Made by a program: the position numbers and the translations under genes
NCBI RefSeq assembly: GCF_002954245.1
Contig: NZ_PPTG01000014.1
Span: 62,001 to 126,000, forward strand
Direction of reading: 5' to 3'
DNA from: Cryobacterium aureum
GTDB lineage: Bacteria; Actinomycetota; Actinomycetes; Actinomycetales; Microbacteriaceae
DNA length: 64,000 bases
Notes under the pieces: generated by a model
Told to the model about the DNA's origin: nothing
Databases searched by the model: none
What the model saw: the letters and a program-made list of their open reading frames with translations, nothing else
Part shown: piece after piece, positions 26,945-34,647 of the stretch
Layout of the letters: every line of letters starts with the position of its first letter
Numbering within the stretch: the stretch's first letter is position 1

Positions 26945-26981
26945 CCTACGGCGGTCTTCCGCGCGAATCAACAGCCGTAGG
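26945..26981. promoter_or_regulatory. CCTACGGC / GCCGTAGG inverted repeat between regulator and ROK gene
   Basis: Perfect 8-bp arms 26945-26952 and 26974-26981 separated by 21 bases, 33 bases upstream of the SorC regulator ATG. A plausible operator for autoregulation, or a hairpin in the leader. Confidence 0.4.
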
Positions 26982-26987
26982 GATTGT

Positions 26988-27001
26988 TGCTCATCTGAGC
27001 A
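26988..27001. promoter_or_regulatory. TGCTCA-TC-TGAGCA palindrome
   Basis: Perfect 6-bp arms around two bases, 28 bases ahead of the ROK kinase ATG and in the shared divergent gap. Candidate operator for either gene. Confidence 0.4.
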
Positions 27002-27028
27002 GGGTGCACAACCTTCTACGATGAGTGC

Positions 27029-27973
27029 ATGCCCGCCATGGAAGCCTCCGCCTATGTTCTCGCCGTCGATGTGGGAGGCACGAAGGTCGAAACGGCCCTC
27101 GTGGATGACCACGGAGTCGTCCTCGGCGCCAGCCGACACCGCGCTTCGACCGGGGCGAGAGCGACGAGTGAGGAGCTGGCATTCGCCGTCAGGGGTGTGG
27201 TGCTTCAAACCCTGGCGAGCGTGCCTCTGGGATATCCGCTGGTCGGGGTCGGTATCGGCTGTGCCGGGCCGATCCAGCTGCGGCAGGGCGCGGTGTCACC
27301 GTTGAATCTGCCGGTCTGGCGCGAGTATCCCCTCCAGGAGCTGGTGGCCGCGCTCGTTCCCGACCTGCCGGTACGCCTGCGCATGGACGGGCTCTGCATC
27401 ACCCTCGCCGAGCACTGGGTGGGCGCCGGGCAGGGCGTCGACAACCTGATGGGCATGATCGTGTCGACCGGCATCGGCGGCGGCCTGATTCTCGGTGGTG
27501 TGACCGCGTCGGGGCCGACCGGAAATGCCGGGCATATCGGCCACATCGAAGTCGGCGGTTTTGGCGACCCGTGCGCTTGCGGCGGGGTGGGCTGCATCGA
27601 GGCGATCGCCTCCGGGCCGAAGACCGTCGCCTGGGCGCGTACCCAGGGCTTCACCGGCGAGTCGGGCGAAGAACTCGCGGCAGCGTATGCGGCCGCCGAT
27701 CCGATCGCGGTCGCCGCCGTCGCACGCAGCGGCGGTGCGCTCGGTCAGGCCATCGCCTCCGCAGCGACCCTGCTCGATCTCGACCTGGTTGCCATCGGCG
27801 GCGGTTTTTCCAACGTCACCCCCGATCTGCTTGAGTTTGCCCGGGAGGCGATCAAACGGCGGGTGCAGTTCGCCTGTGCCACCCGGGTGCGGGTGGTGCC
27901 GTCAGCACTGTCGGGCGACGGCCCGCTGATCGGTGCTGCGGCGCTGATCCACCGGGCCGAACTGGTGCCCTGA
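27029..27973 (+). CDS. ROK-family sugar kinase (glucokinase-like)
   Basis: 314 residues without an N-terminal HTH, so an enzyme and not a ROK repressor. ATP motif VLAVDVGGTKVETALVDD, STGIGGGLILGG, and the ROK zinc motif CACGGVGCIEA. The usual GEIGH is GHIGH here, and the catalytic Asp lies in RMDGLCITLAEHW in place of the usual ENDxN. Substrate is a hexose or related sugar, not determinable. Divergent from the deoC operon; a co-regulated sugar role is possible. ATG 27029 chosen; ATG 27038 is in frame. Confidence 0.87.
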   Translation: MPAMEASAYVLAVDVGGTKVETALVDDHGVVLGASRHRASTGARATSEELAFAVRGVVLQTLASVPLGYPLVGVGIGCAGPIQLRQGAVSPLNLPVWREYPLQELVAALVPDLPVRLRMDGLCITLAEHWVGAGQGVDNLMGMIVSTGIGGGLILGGVTASGPTGNAGHIGHIEVGGFGDPCACGGVGCIEAIASGPKTVAWARTQGFTGESGEELAAAYAAADPIAVAAVARSGGALGQAIASAATLLDLDLVAIGGGFSNVTPDLLEFAREAIKRRVQFACATRVRVVPSALSGDGPLIGAAALIHRAELVP

Positions 27974-27982
27974 GGGAACCGG

Positions 27983-29206
27983 TCAGCGAGAGCGTTCCAA
28001 ATCGTCCTCGAGCATGTGCGGCCGACCGATTACCGTACCGGCGATGATGATCACCAGAGCGGTGACGAGCAGAAAGCCAAGCGGCCAGGTCCAGCCGCCG
28101 CTGAGCTCGTGCAACAGACCGAAGACCAGCGGCCCGGCGGCTCCCAGGGTGTAGCCGACGCTCTGCACGAAGCCGCTGAGAGCCACAGCGCCCGCGTGGG
28201 TTCGGGTGCGCAGGTTGATCAGAACGAGCGCGAGCGGGAAAAACAACGGCCCCAGACCCGCAAAGCTGACCCAGAGCCAGGTCAGGGTCTCCGGCGCGAT
28301 CAGGAGACCGAGATCACCAGCCACGAACAGGAACACGCCGATGTAGACGAGCGGCCCGACGTTGGTCATGCGGGCGGTGAGCACCGGAATGATCAGGGCG
28401 CAGGGAATACCCATGCCGGCATAGACCGCGAGGAGAGTGCCAGCCTGGGCCGGGCTGACCCCCGCCGTATCGACGAGCAATTGCGGCAGCCAGGCGAACA
28501 TGGCGTAGGCGTTCAGTGACGAGACCGCAAACACCCCAGTGATCGCCCAGGCGATCGATGACTTCCACAGGCGACCGAGAATTCCAGCGTCGGCCTCGTC
28601 GGCGACGGGGCCGGGCGTTCGCGTGGTGCGATGCCGCACGAGCATGGTGATCCACGGCACCAGAGCGAGCAGGGCGAGCAGCATCCACATGCCGAGCGAG
28701 AGGCGCCAGCCGGCGGCATCCGCTACCGGAACCGCGATCAGCGGCGGTACGAGGGTACTCAGGGACACGACGGTGACGTACAGGCTCGTCACGAGCCCGA
28801 CCCGGTCGGGAAAGTACTTCTTGACCAGCGGAGGCAGCAGCACGTTGCCAATGCCGAGCCCGGCGAAAGCGATGACGCTACCGATGATGAGCATGGTGAT
28901 CGAGCCGGACAGGCCGCGGGTGACGTGGCCGAGCAGGATCGCAACGAGGGCAAGCACGAGTGGTGCTTCCAGGCCGTGTCGGCGGGTGAACAGGGGGGTG
29001 AAAATGCCTAAGAGGGCAAAGCAGACCGGTGGGAGCATGCCGAGTACCCCGAGCGACACGGCGCCGAGAGGAATATCGGCGTTAATCTGGGTCACGATCG
29101 GCGAGAGCGCGGCGACAGCGGTTCGCAGGTTCGCCGCGACCAAAATGATGCCCAGCAGGGCGAGGCCGCGCCCCGGCCAGAGTCGGCGGGAGACGACGGT
29201 ATTCAC
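27983..29206 (-). CDS. MFS transporter, CynX/NimT-like
   Basis: 407 residues, about 12 membrane helices. The start RGLALLGIILVAANLRTAVA and the VGPLVYIGVF loop are typical of the CynX/NimT group of the major facilitator superfamily (cyanate or 2-nitroimidazole transport in named members). It converges on the ROK gene with 9 bases between stops. Its own start is 4 bases past the stop of the TetR gene upstream, so both share a transcript and the TetR protein probably controls this pump. Confidence 0.85.
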   Translation of the reverse strand: MNTVVSRRLWPGRGLALLGIILVAANLRTAVAALSPIVTQINADIPLGAVSLGVLGMLPPVCFALLGIFTPLFTRRHGLEAPLVLALVAILLGHVTRGLSGSITMLIIGSVIAFAGLGIGNVLLPPLVKKYFPDRVGLVTSLYVTVVSLSTLVPPLIAVPVADAAGWRLSLGMWMLLALLALVPWITMLVRHRTTRTPGPVADEADAGILGRLWKSSIAWAITGVFAVSSLNAYAMFAWLPQLLVDTAGVSPAQAGTLLAVYAGMGIPCALIIPVLTARMTNVGPLVYIGVFLFVAGDLGLLIAPETLTWLWVSFAGLGPLFFPLALVLINLRTRTHAGAVALSGFVQSVGYTLGAAGPLVFGLLHELSGGWTWPLGFLLVTALVIIIAGTVIGRPHMLEDDLERSR

Positions 29207-29210
29207 TCAG

Positions 29211-29870
29211 TCAGTCTAGGGGTGCGGCCACGGTGCGGTCCCGCTGCACCTCGACGGCCAGATTCTTCAGGTCGTCCCAGCGTTCGGGGGCAACAAGGCC
29301 GGGCAGCATCAGCGCCCACATCTCGGTCAGGCGCTGGTCGATATCGCCGCGTTTGGTCAGGACGTCAGAGACGACCTGCACGCCGGTGAAACCGGCCGTG
29401 AAAAAACGCGCCGCGGCCGCCACATTCACTGTTGGCGTCACGTCCCCGTCGATGATCCCCCGGCGCAAGAACTCCTCGCAGGCGACCATCCAATCGAGAT
29501 ACGGAGCGGAAACGGGCGTGGAGAAATTAACGGCCTCGATGGTCAGGCGCACCCCGGCACTGACGATCACGTCGTCGCGCAGCTGGCGCGCCAGCTCGTA
29601 CGACATGGAGACGAGCGCGCGCAAGCCCGGCACGTTGTGGTCAAGCAGCGCTCGGCCGGCCCCGACCGATTTCTCATGCTGGGCATCGATGATGGCCACC
29701 GCGAGGGCTTCCTTGGAGTCGAAGTGAAAGTAAAGAGCCCCCTTGGTGACCCCGGCGGCAGCGCTCACCTGTGCGAGTGATGTGCTCCCGTACCCGCGTT
29801 GTTCGAAAGCTTCCGCGGCGCCGCGAATTATCGCCGCGCGCGTTTCTATCGCTCGTGTTTGTTGTGGCAT
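29211..29870 (-). CDS. TetR-family regulator, gamma-butyrolactone-receptor (ScbR/ArpA) type
   Basis: 219 residues from ATG 29870, preceded by a G-rich ribosome site. HTH region TSLAQVSAAAGVTKGALYFHF followed by DSKEALA is nearly the consensus of the ScbR/ArpA class of receptors, which sense gamma-butyrolactone-type or other small ligands. The frame is open further upstream, but homologues start here. It is the first gene before the MFS transporter and divergent from a 72-residue membrane protein; a CATAC/GTATG palindrome lies between. Ligand unknown; a plain drug-sensing TetR is the alternative. Confidence 0.87.
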   Translation of the reverse strand: MPQQTRAIETRAAIIRGAAEAFEQRGYGSTSLAQVSAAAGVTKGALYFHFDSKEALAVAIIDAQHEKSVGAGRALLDHNVPGLRALVSMSYELARQLRDDVIVSAGVRLTIEAVNFSTPVSAPYLDWMVACEEFLRRGIIDGDVTPTVNVAAAARFFTAGFTGVQVVSDVLTKRGDIDQRLTEMWALMLPGLVAPERWDDLKNLAVEVQRDRTVAAPLD

Positions 29871-29975
29871 AAAACCCCCAGGAAAATACTCGTATGCCCA
29901 GCGTACCGGGGCGAACTGCCCCCATGCCGTGACCGCCGGCTCCAACTCCACTCCCGCTTGTGGCTGTACAAGAAA

Positions 29976-29991
29976 CATACTAATTGGTATG
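29976..29991. promoter_or_regulatory. Operator-like palindrome between TetR and PLDc_N genes
   Basis: CATACTAATTGGTATG is a 16-bp palindrome with one mismatched pair, flanked by AGAAA and TTTCT. It is AT-rich in a GC-rich setting and sits 106-121 bases upstream of the TetR ATG, directly at the start of the divergent gene. It is the best candidate operator for the TetR regulator. Confidence 0.55.
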
Positions 29992-30000
29992 GTTTCTGAC

Positions 30001-30219
30001 ATGGGGAATGTGGGCGAAAATGGCTGGGTGGGCATCGTGGTGGCGCTGGTCGCCAGCGTGATCGTGCTCGCACTGTCGCTCGTCGCTATGATTCAGATCG
30101 GGCGGGCCGCACACCTCTGCCCGACCGTTCGCACCAACTGGGCGTTGGCGGTTCTGCTCGCCCCGCTGTTCGGCGCGACAGCCTGGTTTGCCGTGGGCAA
30201 CCGGCTACGGCTGGATTAG
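30001..30219 (+). CDS. Small PLDc_N-type membrane protein
   Basis: 72 residues, two hydrophobic segments (about 9-31 and 46-65). TNWALAVLLAPLFGATAWFAVG matches the phospholipase-D-nuclease N-terminal (PLDc_N) membrane module, which also occurs as free-standing short proteins. No ribosome site precedes ATG 30001 or the alternative ATG 29989, which lies in the palindrome, so leaderless translation is likely. Divergent from the TetR gene and probably repressed by it. Its stop overlaps the ribF stop region on the opposite strand. Confidence 0.72.
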   Translation: MGNVGENGWVGIVVALVASVIVLALSLVAMIQIGRAAHLCPTVRTNWALAVLLAPLFGATAWFAVGNRLRLD

Positions 30220-31163
30220 CTCGCGTTCGAGCGGATCAGAATTGCCCGCACCCGCGCGACGTCATCGCGGATTTGCGCGATCAGCGGATCAATACCCGAA
30301 TAGGCGACCATGCCGCGAATCCGCTCGACGAACGATACGTCGACGACGTGGTCGTAGAGGTCCAGATCGACCTCGTCGAGCACGTACGCTTCAACCTGCT
30401 TCTGGGCGACGCCGTCGAAGGTGGGGTTGTTACCCACCGAAATGGCTGCCGGGTAGCGGGATCCGGCATCGCTCAGCCAGCCGGCATAGACGCCGTCGGC
30501 AGGAATAAGGCCGTCGGAATCGGCGGACAGGTTGGCAGTGGGAAAACCGAGCTCGCGGCCCCGGGCAGCACCGTGCACGACGACGCCGCGCACGGTGGGC
30601 AGGTGGCCGAGCAGCTGGCCGGCCTCGGTCACCGCGCCGCTGCCGAGCAAATCGCGGATCCAGGTGGACGACACACGGCGTTCGCCGTCGGGCTTCACGT
30701 CGTCGATCAGGCGTACCTTGTAGCCGAACTCGGTGCCGAGCTCACGGAGCAGGGCAACATCGCCCGCGCCCTTCGCCCCGAATCGAAAGTCGCGACCGAC
30801 CAGCACGAAGCGGGCATGCAGCGCAGTGACCAGGATGCGCTCGATGAATTCCTGCGGCGGAAGGCTGGAGAGAGCGTGGTTGAACTCGAGCAGCAGCGTG
30901 GCATCAACGCCGGTCTCCGCGATCAGGTTGAGTTTCTGCTCGGCGCTAACCAGCGTGCTCGGGCAGTTGGCCGGCGAGAGCAGGGCCAGCGGATGCCGGT
31001 CGAACGTGACGACGACGGCCGCGAGTTGTTCCCGGGCCGCGATGGCCTTGAGTTCGGCGATGACCGCGCGATGCCCGGCGTGCACGCCGTCGAACTTGCC
31101 GATGCTCACGGCCGAGGCGGGCCAGTTCGCTGGTACCGAGTCGACTCCGTAAAGGGTTTTCAT
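30216..31163 (-). CDS. ribF: Bifunctional riboflavin kinase / FAD synthetase
   Basis: 315 residues. N-terminal FAD synthetase: SIGKFDGVHAGHRAVI nucleotidyltransferase motif, GRDFRFGAKGAGD, and SSTWIRDLL. C-terminal riboflavin kinase: GRELGFPTANLSAD and PADGVYAGW, then GNNPTFDG. It converts riboflavin to FMN and then FAD. ATG 31163 chosen because the protein then begins in the usual MKTLYGVD way; it overlaps the upstream membrane-protein stop by 4 bases. Placement next to truB is the standard bacterial order, here with two small membrane genes between. Confidence 0.94.
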   Translation of the reverse strand: MKTLYGVDSVPANWPASAVSIGKFDGVHAGHRAVIAELKAIAAREQLAAVVVTFDRHPLALLSPANCPSTLVSAEQKLNLIAETGVDATLLLEFNHALSSLPPQEFIERILVTALHARFVLVGRDFRFGAKGAGDVALLRELGTEFGYKVRLIDDVKPDGERRVSSTWIRDLLGSGAVTEAGQLLGHLPTVRGVVVHGAARGRELGFPTANLSADSDGLIPADGVYAGWLSDAGSRYPAAISVGNNPTFDGVAQKQVEAYVLDEVDLDLYDHVVDVSFVERIRGMVAYSGIDPLIAQIRDDVARVRAILIRSNAS

Positions 31164-31597
31164 GCAAGGCCCTCGGCCGGGGTGACCGGGTGACGTCGAA
31201 GCCACCACATGCCCAGCAGCGGGAGCACGAGCGGAATGAAGATGTAGCCGCTGCCGTAGACCGACCACACGGTGGCATGCTGGAACAAGGCCGGATCGAC
31301 CAGGCTCAACGTGCCCACGACGAGCACTCCGAGCAATTCGAAGCTGATGGTGATCCAGGCGATGCGGTACCAAAGGGCGCTGCGTTTGATCAGGGCGACC
31401 GTGGCGACGATGTAGACGACGGCAGCAAGAGCCGACAGCGTGTAGGCGAGCGGGGCTTCATCGAAAGCCCGTACGATCTGCACGAACGAACGCCCGGTGG
31501 CCGCGAGGGCCAGCACACCGTAGACGGCGATGAGGAGTCGGCCGATGCCGCTCACCCGGCTGGAGGGGGCTGGCGTTTCGGTGTCTGATTGTGTCAT
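31160..31597 (-). CDS. Four-helix membrane protein of unknown function
   Basis: 145 residues with four hydrophobic segments (about 19-40, 50-70, 76-98, 113-130) and a Thr/Ser-rich soluble start. I do not recognise a characterised family; conserved actinobacterial membrane proteins of this shape occur between truB and ribF. It overlaps ribF by 4 bases and so belongs to the truB-ribF transcript. Confidence 0.72.
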   Translation of the reverse strand: MTQSDTETPAPSSRVSGIGRLLIAVYGVLALAATGRSFVQIVRAFDEAPLAYTLSALAAVVYIVATVALIKRSALWYRIAWITISFELLGVLVVGTLSLVDPALFQHATVWSVYGSGYIFIPLVLPLLGMWWLRRHPVTPAEGLA

Positions 31598-31657
31598 TGC
31601 TCGGCATTCATCTGGTTCGGTAATTATTGCAGCATCCGCAGCGAACCTGGAACCGCG

Positions 31658-32026
31658 TCAGCTGCCCTGTACGTTCCAGATCTGGTTCATGCGGTACAGC
31701 ATGACTGCGACCGACAGGCAGGTCACGCCGAGGATGACCGTGCTCCACCGGCTGCGTTCGACCAGGGCCCAGAATCCGGCCACGACCGGCAGCAGGATGG
31801 CGCTGACCAGGTAGGTGTAGAACTCGAGCAGGCTACCGGTGGCTGTATTGCCGGCCAGCGGCGCCGCGATCGCGGCCGCGAGCTGCACAATCAACAATAA
31901 TTCCACGAGGGCAGTCGCTCCCATGGTGAGGTCGGTGGGTTTACGTCCGAACAGGCCGAGGACGACGCAGAGCACCCCGCCGGGCACGGCGATGGCCAGT
32001 TGCAGCCAGGTGAACCATTCGATCAT
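31658..32026 (-). CDS. Four-helix membrane protein of unknown function
   Basis: 122 residues, four hydrophobic segments and very few charged residues apart from the loop GRKPTDL and VERSRW. Overlaps the truB stop by 4 bases. No named family recognised. The 60 bases downstream, before the next membrane-protein gene, hold nothing obvious. Confidence 0.7.
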   Translation of the reverse strand: MIEWFTWLQLAIAVPGGVLCVVLGLFGRKPTDLTMGATALVELLLIVQLAAAIAAPLAGNTATGSLLEFYTYLVSAILLPVVAGFWALVERSRWSTVILGVTCLSVAVMLYRMNQIWNVQGS

Positions 32027-32925
32027 GGGGTGCTCGGTTCATCTGGTGGAAAGTTCAGCAGGGACTTGGCTTGGTCGCCGCGGTATTCGACCAGTCCGAC
32101 CAGGCGGCCGTCGGGAGCGATGGCGGCGACGGGTCCGGTGCGGGAAGCGTCCGGCGCGACCGTGATGCGTTTGCCGAGGCCGAGGTCGATGGCCTGCTCG
32201 TGGGTCAACGTGAGGCGTGGGAGCAGCCGGGTGGCGGCATCCGCTGGCGAAATGAGCGCGGCGGCGACGTCGACTCGTTCGAGGGTGGCGGCGTTCTCGA
32301 TGCGGAACGGCCCGATGCGGGTGCGGCGCAGCACGGTGAGGTGGCCGCCGACGCCGAGCGAGAGCCCCAGGTCGCGGGCGAGAGCCCGAATGTAGGTGCC
32401 GGAGGCACATTCGACGCGAACCTCGAGGTCGAGAAATCCGTCGCGGCTGGTGCTGGAGAGCAGTTCGAACACGCTCACGGTCACCGGACGCGACGGCAAC
32501 TGCACATCTTCGCCCGCGCGAACCCGGGCGTACGCACGTTTGCCGTCCACCTTGATGGCGCTGACCGCGCTCGGCTGCTGGCTAATATCGCCCGTGAGGT
32601 CTGCTATGCCGGCCGCGACGGCTGCCGGGGTGATGGCGGCGACCCGCTCTGCGGTGGCGCGGGTGAGGCAGTCGCCCTCCGCGTCATCCGTTGTGGTGGA
32701 CTGGCCGAGGCGGATGGTGGCGAGATATTCCTTATCGAGACCGACGACATAGGTGAGCAGCCGGGTCGAACTGTTGATGCCGAGTACGAGCAACCCGGTG
32801 GCCATGGGGTCTAGGGTGCCGGCGTGGCCGACCTTGCGGGTGCCGGCCAAACGCCGGGTTCGGGCGACAGCGTCATGGCTGGTCCAGCCCTGCGCCTTGT
32901 CAATGAGTAGAAGGCCGCTGGTCAC
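32023..32925 (-). CDS. truB: tRNA pseudouridine(55) synthase
   Basis: 300 residues. Catalytic Asp in HAGTLDPMATGLLVLG, plus GWTSHDAV, YLATIRLG and ECASGTYIRALARDLG. It makes pseudouridine 55 in the T-loop of tRNAs. I chose GTG 32925 because the protein then opens VTSGLLLIDKAQGW, as homologues do; AGGAA lies unusually close to it. Upstream extension of the frame is antisense to the panE-like gene. Confidence 0.94.
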   Translation of the reverse strand: MTSGLLLIDKAQGWTSHDAVARTRRLAGTRKVGHAGTLDPMATGLLVLGINSSTRLLTYVVGLDKEYLATIRLGQSTTTDDAEGDCLTRATAERVAAITPAAVAAGIADLTGDISQQPSAVSAIKVDGKRAYARVRAGEDVQLPSRPVTVSVFELLSSTSRDGFLDLEVRVECASGTYIRALARDLGLSLGVGGHLTVLRRTRIGPFRIENAATLERVDVAAALISPADAATRLLPRLTLTHEQAIDLGLGKRITVAPDASRTGPVAAIAPDGRLVGLVEYRGDQAKSLLNFPPDEPSTP

Positions 32926-32994
32926 TTCCTGAGGGTACCAGCGTGCAACTGGGGCCGCGGTGCGAATCGGCTGATGGGCCGTAGTATGTGAGCC

Positions 32995-33987
32995 GTGAGA
33001 ATTGCGGTGATCGGTGCTGGCGCCCTGGGCAGTACGTTCGCCTGCCTGCTCGCGGCCCAGGGGCACGATCTGGTGGTGACCGCCCGCGGAGCTGCCCTGC
33101 CGGCGGTTTTGGCCGACGGCATCCGCTTGACCGGGGGCTTCGGTGACCTCCTCGCGCACCCGATCGCGGTTGAACGGCTGGTTGCACCCTGCGACCTGGC
33201 GCTGATCTGCACCAAGGCCCAGGATGCCGCGGCGGCGATTACCGAGAACGCCGCCGTACTTGACGGCACCCCGGTGATCATCGTGCAGAACGGGCTTGAC
33301 GGAGTGGCGACCGCCCGCCGGCTGCTGCCGCGGTCTGACTGTTTCGGGCTGATCACGATCGTTGCCGCTCACTACGAGGGGCCGGGCCGGGTGCGGGTCA
33401 CGACGGCCGCCCAGAGCTATCTCGGCCGCGGCGACGGCAGAGCGGATGCCGCCACCCGGCATTGGCAGGCGGTGATGCACGCGGCCGCGCCCACCCTGGC
33501 GCTGGATAACTTCATCGGTGCGCAGTGGACCAAACTCGTCGTCAACATGCTCAATGCCCTGCCGGCCATAACGGGGATGAGCGTGCAGGACGTGATCGGG
33601 CAGGCCGGTCTACGCCGGTTGATGACCCGGAGCATGCGCGAAACCGTGCGGGTGGGACTGGCCAGCGGGGTGCGGTTTGGTACATTGCAGGGGCTTTCGC
33701 ACCGGCGGCTGCGGTTGTTTGCGCTGGCGCCGGTCTGGGCCGGCCAGGTGCTGCCGCGCTCGTTGCGCGCGCGCATGGGCACTGTGCCGAATCAGGGTTC
33801 GACCCTGCAGAGCCTCGCGCGCGGGCAGCGCACCGAGATCGATTTTCTGAACGGCGCGGTCGTGCTGGCCGCGGCGGCGGTCGGGCTGGCCGCTCCGGTG
33901 AACGCGCGGCTCACCGATCTGGTGCACGAGGTTGAGCGAAGCGGCGTCTTTCTGACGCCGGCTGACCTACGGAGCCGGTTTCGCTAG
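32995..33987 (+). CDS. Ketopantoate reductase family protein (ApbA/PanE)
   Basis: 330 residues; GTG start. Rossmann motif IAVIGAGALGSTFACLLAA, IVQNGLDGV segment, Lys in AQWTKLVVNMLNALPA (the conserved catalytic-Lys region), and a C-terminal domain with EIDFLNGAVV. It probably reduces 2-dehydropantoate to pantoate with NADPH for CoA synthesis; many paralogues act on other 2-oxo acids. The stop is embedded in the first unit of a 19-bp repeat shared with the converging gene. Confidence 0.85.
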   Translation: MRIAVIGAGALGSTFACLLAAQGHDLVVTARGAALPAVLADGIRLTGGFGDLLAHPIAVERLVAPCDLALICTKAQDAAAAITENAAVLDGTPVIIVQNGLDGVATARRLLPRSDCFGLITIVAAHYEGPGRVRVTTAAQSYLGRGDGRADAATRHWQAVMHAAAPTLALDNFIGAQWTKLVVNMLNALPAITGMSVQDVIGQAGLRRLMTRSMRETVRVGLASGVRFGTLQGLSHRRLRLFALAPVWAGQVLPRSLRARMGTVPNQGSTLQSLARGQRTEIDFLNGAVVLAAAAVGLAAPVNARLTDLVHEVERSGVFLTPADLRSRFR

Positions 33988-34032
33988 CCGCGGTCGGTTT
34001 CGCTAGCAGCGGTCGGTTTCGCTAGCAGCGGT
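33976..34032. repeat. 19-bp tandem repeat, three copies, spanning both stops of convergent genes
   Basis: Units CGGTTTCGCTAGCMGCGGT (M is C in the first copy, A in the others) at 33976-33994, 33995-34013 and 34014-34032. Each contains the palindrome GCTAG(C), so each carries TAG on both strands; the panE-like stop (33985-33987) uses the first copy and the kinase-like stop (34022-34024) uses the third. Confidence 0.85.
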
Positions 34033-34624
34033 CGGTCAGCACGCGGCGCGGGGCCTGCGGGTTGGTCTCGTCGACGACGGCCGACACGATATCGCGCGGG
34101 TGTACCTCGGCGAGGTAGCTGGTCTGGGACTCGTTGCCCGGTTCGCCCTCCAGCAGCACGCTGAACAGCCAGAGCCCGTGAAGCTCGGGACGGTTGATGT
34201 AGTCGCCGTCGATGATCAGCGTGGCATCGGCGGGCGCGGTCTGCCAGGTTGGCTGGATCCAGGCGTCCCGGTCGGGGTCGAATTCTTCGGTGACGAAGCC
34301 GGTGCTGCCGCCCAGGCGAAACGGTTCGACCAGTACCCGGCGCAGCGCCGAGTAGTCGTAGCCGACCCGGTAGAGCCGGTCTGCTGTGTCGTGAGCGAGT
34401 CGCTGTTGTTCGGCGCGGGAGTGCTGAAAGTAGCGCAGGCTCGCCCGAAACACGTGTCGTTCCTGTTCCCGAAAGACCGCGGCGAGGTCGTCGGCGAAGG
34501 CGGCGCGACGAGCGGCATCCGTTCCGTCGATGGCAATGATTGTGCGGCCACGGCCGTAGTTGTGCAGAATCTCGGCGGCGAGGGTGCGCAGAAAGTCGAT
34601 GCGCGGTGTGGAAACCAGCTTCAT
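34022..34624 (-). CDS. Uridine kinase-like protein with degenerate P-loop
   Basis: 200 residues. The layout follows actinobacterial uridine-kinase-like P-loop proteins: IIAIDGTDAARRAAFADDLA at about residues 29-48, FRASLRYFQHSRAEQQ (substrate region), and LIIDGDYINRPEL (usually LDGxFLxRPEL). The Walker A GxxGxGKT/S is replaced by GTDAARRA, lacking the invariant Lys and Ser/Thr. It is therefore unlikely to phosphorylate uridine by the usual mechanism. A second, longer antisense frame covers this locus but lacks family features. Confidence 0.75.
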   Translation of the reverse strand: MKLVSTPRIDFLRTLAAEILHNYGRGRTIIAIDGTDAARRAAFADDLAAVFREQERHVFRASLRYFQHSRAEQQRLAHDTADRLYRVGYDYSALRRVLVEPFRLGGSTGFVTEEFDPDRDAWIQPTWQTAPADATLIIDGDYINRPELHGLWLFSVLLEGEPGNESQTSYLAEVHPRDIVSAVVDETNPQAPRRVLTDRC

Positions 34625-34647
34625 GAACCGAGCCTAGGTTAGAACGG

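Noticed and set aside
27029..27973. ROK kinase called defective because GEIGH reads GHIGH
   Set aside because: The Asp, Gly loops and zinc motif are intact and His at this position occurs in other actinobacterial ROK proteins as far as I recall, so inactivity is not supported.
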